In this document: piece after piece, positions 54,233 to 60,948 of the stretch
Layout of the letters: each line of letters starts with the position of its first letter
Numbering within the stretch: the first letter of the stretch is position 1
Assembly: GCA_046155895.1 (NCBI GenBank)
Contig: JBJXFB010000048.1
Location: forward strand, 1 to 64,000
Length of the DNA: 64,000 nt
Source: DASYPQ01 sp046155895
Lineage (GTDB): Bacteria > Planctomycetota > UBA1135 > GCA-002686595
Direction: 5' to 3'
Made by a program: the position numbers and the translations under genes
Notes under the pieces: generated by a model
Database searches by the model: none
What the model was told of the DNA's origin: nothing
The model's input: the letters and a program-made list of their open reading frames with translations, nothing else

Positions 54233-54696
54233 TTCCAGCGGTGGAAGGCCGGGTGCCCTTCGCGCACCGCGACGAACACGCCGCGGCAGGTCGACGTCAC
54301 CTTGCCGTCGGCCTCGAGCTCCGCCTCGATGACCGCGCGATCCCCTTCGGATTCGACGACGCGTGCGCGCAGCTTCACGGGCCCCTTCGAGGGCGTCGGC
54401 CGCTTCAGCTTCACGTGGAACTCGGCCGTGACGGTGCTCGGCGGAGCGTCGAGATGCTGGGCGTTCATCAGGTGCCACGCCGCGGTCCAGTTGCTGTGGC
54501 AGTCGAGCAGCGCGCCGATGATCCCGCCGTTCAGCATCCCGGGAAACGCTTCGTGGTGCGCCTCGGGCGTCCATTCCGCGACGACCGTGTCGCCTTCGAC
54601 GCGGCTCTTGATGCGCAGCCCCTTCGGGTTCGCGGGCCCGCAGCCGAAGCACTTGTTGTTCGGCGCGAAGCGGTCTTGGAGGCTGTCGCTACTCAC
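54229..54696 (-). CDS. PaaI/hotdog-fold thioesterase
   Basis: A 155-residue hotdog protein. 'FGCGPANPKGLRIKSRVEGD', 'ALLDCHSNWTAAWHLM' and 'TAEFHVKLKRPTPSKGPVKL' give the PaaI-like pattern, with Asp at the catalytic position in 'LLDCH'. It likely hydrolyses a CoA thioester. It is convergent with the radical SAM gene (4-bp overlap) and follows the PLP enzyme on the minus strand with an 8-bp overlap, so it belongs to that operon. The start is GTG. Confidence 0.82.
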   Translation of the reverse strand: MSSDSLQDRFAPNNKCFGCGPANPKGLRIKSRVEGDTVVAEWTPEAHHEAFPGMLNGGIIGALLDCHSNWTAAWHLMNAQHLDAPPSTVTAEFHVKLKRPTPSKGPVKLRARVVESEGDRAVIEAELEADGKVTSTCRGVFVAVREGHPAFHRWN

Positions 54697-55639
54697 TCGG
54701 ATGACCCTCGCGTTCGAGGAATGCCGGCGTCAAGCACAATCTGTATCCGCCGGCGCGCGAGAACGGGGCCAGCAGCGCCCGCTGAGCCGCGCCGAGGCGT
54801 GCAGCGCGCTCCGGCGACACATGAGCGAGCAGAAAAGCGTCGCTGGGGACGAGCCCGAGCTTGTGTTCGCCCTCGATCGTGCTCACGACCTCGGCTTGTG
54901 CGGCCTTGTAGCGTGCGGCGTGCGCGCGCGCGTCGATCGACTTCATCAGCCGGTCGGCGAGCAGGAGGCCGAACACGTTCTTGAACCATTTGTTGGCGTA
55001 GAGCGAGGGGATGGGCTGGCGCGCAAACGTGAAACCGATGCGGTAGTAGAACAACCCGTAGGGCTTGCTGAGGGAGATTGCGGCCGCGGCGACGTTGGGA
55101 TGGGAGAGATCGAAGACGGCCGGCGGCGTCGAGTCGAGGTAGCTGAGGTCGTAGAAGACCTTGTGGCCCGCAGCGAGCACGGCGTCGATGATCTCGCGCG
55201 GCAGGAGATTGCCGTTGCGAGCCGACGGATTCGAAAGGAACCACCAGCTCGGCGCCACCTGCGCGGGTGAGGCCGTATCGAAGGGTAGCTCCCGACACTC
55301 CAGCCCCCGCAAGCGCGCGACCTCGCGATAGCCTTCGTAGTCGCCGGCGAACATGCAGATCGCACGTTCGCCGCCGGCCGCGATCGTGGTCATGAGCTCG
55401 CGGATGCCTTCCTCCGAACCAGCCGTGGGATAGGCGTGCTCGAACCCTCCCAGCGCGGGCACGTCGTGGCGGTGGCGCTCGACGAGCCGCGCGATCACGG
55501 GGATGTGGAAGTCGTCCAGGCCTGCCCCCACCGAACGCAGGAAGACCTCGTGCGGATACTCCGCCGAGAGATCATCGACCACAGCCCGCACCTCGGGCAT
55601 GTAGTAGCTGTAGACGGTCGCGAGCGCGGGGAGAGTCAC
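54689..55639 (-). CDS. PLP-dependent aminotransferase-like enzyme (class I/II fold)
   Basis: A 316-residue fold-type I PLP enzyme, shorter than most. Landmarks: 'YPTAGSEEGIRELMTTIA' (cofactor phosphate region), Asn137 in 'FLSNPSARNGNLLP', Asp164 in 'VFYDLSYLD' (cofactor ring nitrogen), Lys192 in 'SLSKPYG' (Schiff base) and Arg200 in 'YYRIGF'. The substrate is unknown. The GTG start overlaps the stop of the upstream HEFAH protein gene (GTGA), and a hotdog thioesterase follows. This linkage suggests a small metabolite pathway, but none is recognised. Confidence 0.75.
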   Translation of the reverse strand: MTLPALATVYSYYMPEVRAVVDDLSAEYPHEVFLRSVGAGLDDFHIPVIARLVERHRHDVPALGGFEHAYPTAGSEEGIRELMTTIAAGGERAICMFAGDYEGYREVARLRGLECRELPFDTASPAQVAPSWWFLSNPSARNGNLLPREIIDAVLAAGHKVFYDLSYLDSTPPAVFDLSHPNVAAAAISLSKPYGLFYYRIGFTFARQPIPSLYANKWFKNVFGLLLADRLMKSIDARAHAARYKAAQAEVVSTIEGEHKLGLVPSDAFLLAHVSPERAARLGAAQRALLAPFSRAGGYRLCLTPAFLEREGHPSE

Positions 55640-56502
55640 GGTTCGCCCTGCTGGGGAAAGATCACGCGGCCGTCCAGCTCGCGCACGCGTTCCAGGCACT
55701 CTCCGAAGGAGCGAGGGGCTGGCGTGATCCCGAGCAGAGCGAACGCCAGCCGCATGTTGCGCAGCGTGGTGCGCTCGTAGTCGGCCTGGCCGACCTGGCT
55801 CTCGTAGGTCGAGACGGCGCGCTCGTAGTTGGCGGGCGTCAGGAACGGGTAGAAGAACTCCGCCGGCGTCGGCAGCGCGCGGATCTCGCGGAATCGGCGC
55901 TTGCACCAGGCGCCGTTGCCGCTGTAGGTCTTCAGCAGCGCGCGTACCGGTTCGTCCTCCGGCTGCACGAAGAAGAAGGGGTCCAGATCGTCGGTCTCGA
56001 CCAGCGCCCGGCGCAGCGCGCGCAGCGCGCGGGGCGTGGGCTGCGAGACCCGGCGCTCCGAGAACAGATCCCAGAGGATGCGCCTGTCCTGCAGCACGCG
56101 TTCCCGCAGGCCGGGCACGCGCCAATGGGCTAGGATCTCGGTCTCGTTCGAAGCCGCGTACTCTCCGTTGATCACGGCCTCGTCGAACTCGCCCTGCGTC
56201 ACGGTGGCCAGGTCGTGCGGACAGTAGAACAGTGCGTGCGCGAACTCGTGCAGGCAATACATGGCCCGCATCGTGGGGTTCGTGTACGTCTCGCGCAGAA
56301 GCACGAAGTGGTAGTAGACGGTGAAACTCTTGTGCTCGGACGGATCGCTCTGGGCGTAGAAGAGCGGCGCCTTGGCGTCGAGCACGAAGCGGATCAGACG
56401 CGAATAGAAGGGGTGCCCGGTCAGGAGCGGCTCGGCGAATACCTCGTCACGCACGTAGTCGTGATAGGCGCGCTGCGTGGGGAAGATGCGGACGTCGCGC
56501 AC
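55636..56502 (-). CDS. HEFAH-motif putative metalloprotein of unknown function
   Basis: A 288-residue soluble protein. The motif 'CLHEFAHALFYC' carries His85, Glu86 and His89, with possible third ligands Glu114, Glu120 or Glu122 in 'INGEYAASNETE' (gluzincin-like spacing). No signal peptide or membrane segment is seen, so it is cytoplasmic and perhaps a metallohydrolase rather than a secreted protease. The family is not recognised. It is coupled by GTGA to the PLP enzyme and divergent from nadE. The start is GTG with a -10-like TAAGAT 11 nt upstream. Confidence 0.65.
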   Translation of the reverse strand: MRDVRIFPTQRAYHDYVRDEVFAEPLLTGHPFYSRLIRFVLDAKAPLFYAQSDPSEHKSFTVYYHFVLLRETYTNPTMRAMYCLHEFAHALFYCPHDLATVTQGEFDEAVINGEYAASNETEILAHWRVPGLRERVLQDRRILWDLFSERRVSQPTPRALRALRRALVETDDLDPFFFVQPEDEPVRALLKTYSGNGAWCKRRFREIRALPTPAEFFYPFLTPANYERAVSTYESQVGQADYERTTLRNMRLAFALLGITPAPRSFGECLERVRELDGRVIFPQQGEP

Positions 56503-56572
56503 GGCGGTCGCTCATCTTAGCGACGCGGAACCGCGGGTGGAGAGCCGTTGCTGGATGGAGTACGCTCGGGCG

Positions 56573-58213
56573 ATGCGCGTCGGGCTCGTGCAGCTCGCCA
56601 CGGAGGTCGGAAACCTCTCCGGCAATGCCCTCGCGATCCGCGCGGGGATCGCCGCGGCGCGCGCAGCCGGCGCCGAGGTCGCCCTGCTGCCGGAGCTCGC
56701 CATCACGGGCTATCCCCCTCTCGATCTCCTGCTCGAGCGCGGCTTTGTCGAGGAGAACCTGCGCGTCCTGCGCGAGGAGATTGCACCGGCGGCACGCGAC
56801 ATCGTCGCGGTGGTCGGATTCGTCGACCGCGATCCGGAGCGCATCTCGCCCGAGGGTCTGCCGCTGCTGCACAACGCCGCCGCCGTAGTCGAGGACGGGC
56901 GCATCGTCGGGGTGACGCACAAGACGCTCCTGCCAGAGTACGACGTGTTCTTCGAGCGCCGCTACTTCACTCCAGGCCGTAACCGGACGGTCCACCGCAC
57001 GCGGGTCGGGCCGATCGGCATCGTCATCTGCGAGGACCTGTGGGACGACGCTTACGACTGCAAGGTCGCCAGCGAGCTCGCGCGCGGAGGCGCGCGGGTG
57101 CTCCTGTCGCTCTCGGCTTCGCCGTTCTGGACCGGCAAGAGCGGCCTCCGGATCGACGTCGCGCGCCGGCGCGTGCGCGACACCGGCTTGCCGGTCGCGT
57201 ACGTCAATCAGGTCGGCAGCGAGGACGGCTACGAGGGCCAGCTCGTGTTCGACGGAGGCTCGTTCGCGCTCGGAGCGAACGGGCAGCTCTTGGCCGCGGC
57301 GAGGCGCTTCGAGACCGATCTGGTGGTCGCCGACCTCGAGGGTCCGGCGGCGGCCGAGCCGGCCGTCGAGGCGGCGGCCGAGGAGATCGCGCGCGCCATC
57401 GTGCTCGGAACGCGCGAGTACGCGCGCCGCAACGGCTTCACCTCGGCCGTGCTCGGACTCTCGGGCGGCATCGACTCGGCCGTCGTCGCGGCCCTGGCCG
57501 TGGAGGCGCTCGGGCCCGAGCGCGTGCTCGCGCTCTCCATGCCCTCGCGCTTCTCGTCCGAACGCGGCCGACACGACACGCAACGCGTCGCCGAGAGCCT
57601 GGGCTGTCCACTGCGGTACATCCCGATCGAACCCATGCTGCGTGCCGTGGAGGGGAGTCTCGAGAGCACTCTCGCGGGCCCCGCGGGCGAGGTGGCGCAC
57701 GAAAACGTCCAGGCGCGACTGCGCGGGCTGGTGCTGATGGCTGTCAGCAATCGCGAAGGGCGCCTCCTGCTGACCACGAGCAACAAGACCGAGCAGGCGC
57801 TGGGCTACTGCACGCTCTACGGGGACATGAACGGCGGTCTGGCGCCGCTCAGCGACGTCAGCAAGCTCCAGGTCTACGAGCTCGGCCGCCGCGTGAATCG
57901 CCGAGCCGGTCGCGAGCTCATCCCCGAGTCGATTTTCCGCGTGCCACCCTCCCCCGAGCTGCGAGCGGACCAAGTCGAGCCCTTCGACTATTCCGTCGTC
58001 AGCCCGTTGGTCGACGAGATCATCGAGCGCAGGAGCTCGCGCGCGGAGCTCATGGCGCGCGGGTACGCAGCGGAGGTCGTGGACGACTGCCTGGCACGCA
58101 TCGCGCGCGCCGAATACAAGCGCCGTCAGGCGCCACCGGGCATCAAGGTGACCGGCAAGGCCTTCGGCGTAGGCCGCAGGATCCCGATCGCGCACGGATT
58201 CCGCTCGGAGTGA
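56573..58213 (+). CDS. nadE: glutamine-dependent NAD+ synthetase
   Basis: A 546-residue two-domain enzyme that makes NAD+ from nicotinate adenine dinucleotide. The N-terminal nitrilase domain has the triad Glu41 ('LLPELAITGYP'), Lys117 ('VTHKTLLPEYDV') and Cys153 ('VICEDLWDD'). The C-terminal synthetase has the PP-loop 'LGLSGGIDSAVVAALAVEAL' (about 296) and 'TTSNKTEQALGYCTLYGDMN'. ATG at 56573 matches the family N-terminus; ATG at 56555 is an alternative. Length is normal for the bacterial glutamine-dependent type. Confidence 0.96.
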   Translation: MRVGLVQLATEVGNLSGNALAIRAGIAAARAAGAEVALLPELAITGYPPLDLLLERGFVEENLRVLREEIAPAARDIVAVVGFVDRDPERISPEGLPLLHNAAAVVEDGRIVGVTHKTLLPEYDVFFERRYFTPGRNRTVHRTRVGPIGIVICEDLWDDAYDCKVASELARGGARVLLSLSASPFWTGKSGLRIDVARRRVRDTGLPVAYVNQVGSEDGYEGQLVFDGGSFALGANGQLLAAARRFETDLVVADLEGPAAAEPAVEAAAEEIARAIVLGTREYARRNGFTSAVLGLSGGIDSAVVAALAVEALGPERVLALSMPSRFSSERGRHDTQRVAESLGCPLRYIPIEPMLRAVEGSLESTLAGPAGEVAHENVQARLRGLVLMAVSNREGRLLLTTSNKTEQALGYCTLYGDMNGGLAPLSDVSKLQVYELGRRVNRRAGRELIPESIFRVPPSPELRADQVEPFDYSVVSPLVDEIIERRSSRAELMARGYAAEVVDDCLARIARAEYKRRQAPPGIKVTGKAFGVGRRIPIAHGFRSE

Positions 58214-58590
58214 GGAGCGCTAGCCGGAACGGCAGGCCCTTCGTCACGACACGTCCGGGAGGTCTTGTGGGAAGTATGGACACTCCGAGCGGGATCGCAC
58301 TTCTGGCGCCCGGCTCGGCGCGTTTCTTGGAGGCTGTTCGAAGGAAGAACCCGCTCGGAGGGTGTCCCAGCGAGGTCGAGCGGTCCAGCACGGCTCCTCG
58401 GCGCGCGCCTCCAGAGCGAAGACGGATGTTTCTCGCTGCCGCATCAACCGAACACCCCCTCGGCCCGCGAACTCGGCCGGACAGCGACTCCCAAGCCGGC
58501 AGCAGCTACTCTGAAGAGGCGCGAGAGCGCGACGGGCCCGCCCGGCCCGCGCCTCGGATCGCTCCCCACCCCAAGACCCCCGGAGCCCTC
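58214..58590. other. 377-bp gap without a recognised gene
   Basis: Both strands have only short reading frames here with no similarity I can recognise. It lies between nadE and a lipoprotein gene. No clear promoter or terminator is seen. Confidence 0.4.
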
Positions 58591-58989
58591 ATGAAACAAT
58601 TCGCCCCGATTCTGCTGGTTCTGTTCATCGCCTCCAGTTGTGAGAAGTCCGCCGACGCCGCCGCAACCATCAAGGGGGCCAGCGGCAGCGTGGACCTCAG
58701 CAAGCTCACCCCCGAGGCCATGAAGACCGAGGGCAGCAAGCTCGTCTCGCAAGTGACCTCGAAGCTCGGCGAGATCAAGGACCTCGCCAGCGCGGAGAAC
58801 GCCGTGAAGCAACTGGATCCGTTGATCGGCAATCTGGGCATGCTCAAGGACAAGCTCGGGGCCGGAGGCCTCGATCTGTCGTCGATCCAGAGTTCGATCT
58901 CCGGTCTGACGAGCAAGTTTGGCTCCGACACGAAGATCATGGGCGCGCTGAAGCCACTGCTCGACAAGCTCCAGGCCATGCTGAAGTGA
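58591..58989 (+). CDS. small lipoprotein, helical
   Basis: A 132-residue protein with a lipobox: 'LFIASSC' places the lipid-modified Cys at 17. The mature part is helical ('MKTEGSKLVSQVTSKLGEIK', 'IQSSISGLTSKFG'), perhaps amphipathic or coiled coil. It is not recognised. It ends before a strong hairpin shared with a convergent gene. It probably sits in the envelope. Confidence 0.7.
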   Translation: MKQFAPILLVLFIASSCEKSADAAATIKGASGSVDLSKLTPEAMKTEGSKLVSQVTSKLGEIKDLASAENAVKQLDPLIGNLGMLKDKLGAGGLDLSSIQSSISGLTSKFGSDTKIMGALKPLLDKLQAMLK

Positions 58990-59039
58990 ACAGCGGGCCG
59001 CGCGCCTGCCTTCCCGCCGGTTCACGTGACTGAGCCGTC

Positions 59040-59065
59040 CCCGCCCCGAGGGTTCTCGGGGCGGG
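59040..59065. terminator. hairpin between convergent genes
   Basis: Perfect 11-bp stem: CCCGCCCCGAG at 59040-59050 pairs with CTCGGGGCGGG at 59055-59065, loop GGTT. It lies between the lipoprotein stop and the HTTM gene stop and could end both transcripts. Confidence 0.6.
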
Positions 59066-59164
59066 AAGATGGTGTCGAGCGCCGCCCTGCGGCGCCGCTT
59101 CTCTTGCCGCGCCGCTCGACGCTCCACGAAGACGAGTTCGAGCCTGGGAATCGACCTATTCTCG

Positions 59165-60109
59165 TCACCTCGTCGACGAGGAGTTCCGTCTCCAGCGGGC
59201 GAACCGCTCGAAGTCGTCGGTCTCCAGGAAGGCCAGCAGCCCGATGATCATGACCCAAGGGAAGAGGAAGAGGTTCATCGTCATCCCGAGGGCGAGGTGG
59301 AAGAGCACGCCGAGGAGGATGCCGAGGCGCCGCGTCCCCGCGAACCACAGCAGGATCGGCAGGAGGATCTCGATCGCGAGTGTCCCCCACGTGAGGAAGC
59401 GGCACACCGCGAGCGAGCTGAACACCGAGTCGAGGATCGGCCCGTGCGAGAAGTTGTCGTCGAGCCGCGAGACGTAGTACAGGGCGCTGCCGTCGATCCA
59501 GTCCGATCCGTTCAGCTTCTCCCACGCCGAGCCGACGTAGATGAGCCCCATCTGGAACCGGAGGAGGACGAGGCCCCACGCCGGGCGCACGCAGGCGAGT
59601 GGCGCGCCCCGCCGCCGAGCCAGCCAAGCCGGAACGCTGAACGCGTTCGCCGAGGGCATGAAGACGAGGTAGAAGGCGAAGGTCCGCAGGACGATCCCGC
59701 TGCCGTCCAGGATCAGCATGTTGCGCACCTGGAAGGCCTGCAGCCAGATGAGCAAGCCGAGCGCCTGGAATCGCGGCCAGATGCCGAGCAGCAGGAGCAC
59801 CGCCTGGCCCAGGGCGAGTCCGAAGGCGATCCGCAGCGCCGACGAGGACGCCGGCAGCCACTCGAACGGCGAGAGCGCATGGGGATCGACGAGCCCGCGC
59901 GACGCGGCGAGAGGGAGGACACCGCCTTCGCCGAACCACCGCTCGAGGTCGCCACTCAGCACGAGGAGTTCGACGATCACGCAGACCGCGACGCCGATCC
60001 GCAGCACGGCGCAGGCGCGCGTGTCGAGGGGCGAGAAGAAGAACCCATCGAACGCCCTCGCAACGCCGCGCCAGGACGGGAGTCGTGATGTGCTCAATGG
60101 GGCGTCCAA
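59165..60109 (-). CDS. HTTM-domain membrane protein
   Basis: A 314-residue polytopic protein with about 6-8 membrane segments, matching the HTTM (vitamin-K-dependent carboxylase-like) family: 'SPLDTRACAVLRIGVAVCVI', 'WGLVLLRFQMGLIYVGSAWE' with 'KLNGSDWIDGSALYYVSRLD', and 'EILLPILLWFAGTRRLGILL' with 'HLALGMTMNLFLFPWVMI'. The catalytic carboxylase activity of the animal enzyme cannot be assumed. TTG start. It overlaps the upstream gene by 16 bp, so the two form a pair. Confidence 0.85.
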   Translation of the reverse strand: MDAPLSTSRLPSWRGVARAFDGFFFSPLDTRACAVLRIGVAVCVIVELLVLSGDLERWFGEGGVLPLAASRGLVDPHALSPFEWLPASSSALRIAFGLALGQAVLLLLGIWPRFQALGLLIWLQAFQVRNMLILDGSGIVLRTFAFYLVFMPSANAFSVPAWLARRRGAPLACVRPAWGLVLLRFQMGLIYVGSAWEKLNGSDWIDGSALYYVSRLDDNFSHGPILDSVFSSLAVCRFLTWGTLAIEILLPILLWFAGTRRLGILLGVLFHLALGMTMNLFLFPWVMIIGLLAFLETDDFERFARWRRNSSSTR

Positions 60110-60642
60110 ACGTGGAACCTGTAGCGGTTCGCGAAGTTCACGTACGCGCCGGGTGGCGCGCCGGAGGGCCCGGGCGGCGGGATGTCGGCCCAGGCGCGGA
60201 TCAGATCGACGCGCACGACCCGCGCGCTGCCGCCGGATGACGTGCTCCGTGCTTCGGCCTCCGCGGCGAGAGCGCGGGCGAATCCGGGCCAGGCACCGTG
60301 GTTCGCGTCCAGACGGACGTTGTCGAAGTACTCCATCTGCTTGAAGCGGACGAAGCGCTGCCAGCCGTTGAACGACGGCCAGTCGGGCTGTTCCCAGCTC
60401 ACGGAGGTTCCGTCGTCGAAGAGGATCTCCGCGCTGACGCGCGTGTTCGTCTTGTCGACGTCCGGGGCGTAGAGGCCCCAGCTCCCCGTCCAGGTGCAGG
60501 TGCGGTACAGCAGCGGGCGGATCGCCGCCCGAAGTCGCACGTGGAAGGGTCCGAGATCAGGCAGCCCGTCGATCGAGAAAAAGGCGATCGCTCCGACGAT
60601 CACCGGAATCGCGAGCGCCTTCTCGAGTGCGAACGACCTCAT
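60094..60642 (-). CDS. HTTM-associated membrane-anchored protein
   Basis: A 182-residue protein with an N-terminal membrane segment (about 8-25) and a beta-rich outer part ('RTCTWTGSWGLYAPDVDKTN', 'NTRVSAEILFDDGTSVSWEQ', 'YRFHVWTPH'). Small proteins of this kind often sit next to HTTM genes. It overlaps the HTTM gene start by 16 bp, and joint function is likely. Its own activity is unknown. Confidence 0.72.
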   Translation of the reverse strand: MRSFALEKALAIPVIVGAIAFFSIDGLPDLGPFHVRLRAAIRPLLYRTCTWTGSWGLYAPDVDKTNTRVSAEILFDDGTSVSWEQPDWPSFNGWQRFVRFKQMEYFDNVRLDANHGAWPGFARALAAEAEARSTSSGGSARVVRVDLIRAWADIPPPGPSGAPPGAYVNFANRYRFHVWTPH

Positions 60643-60948
60643 TCCACCCCCGCTGCAGTCGGCATCCTCTCCGCTCGGGGAGGAGGCGGCAAGGTTGGAC
60701 GGGGCGATTCGGATTCACGTAGGGAGCTGCCCGGATCCAGAGTTCGAAGGGCGATGGGCTACCCGGGATTTGGACCCAGAAATTCCACGCTGTGCACGTT
60801 GTCTGTGGAGAGTCCACCTTTGCCAGCCGCGGCGGCTCGGCAGCCGGGCCGAGGTGCGCGATGGCCTCGTGGACGAGCCAAGCGCCGGTGGCCGACGAGA
60901 TGCGCTTCAGGAATCGTGCCGACGCCGCGTGCCTCGGATCCTGATAGC
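60643..60948. other. 306-bp divergent gap
   Basis: Upstream region of two divergent genes. No coding sequence is supported. At the right end, TAGCAT spans 60945-60950 and contains the first possible ATG of the ATPase gene, so transcription may begin after that ATG. Confidence 0.4.
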
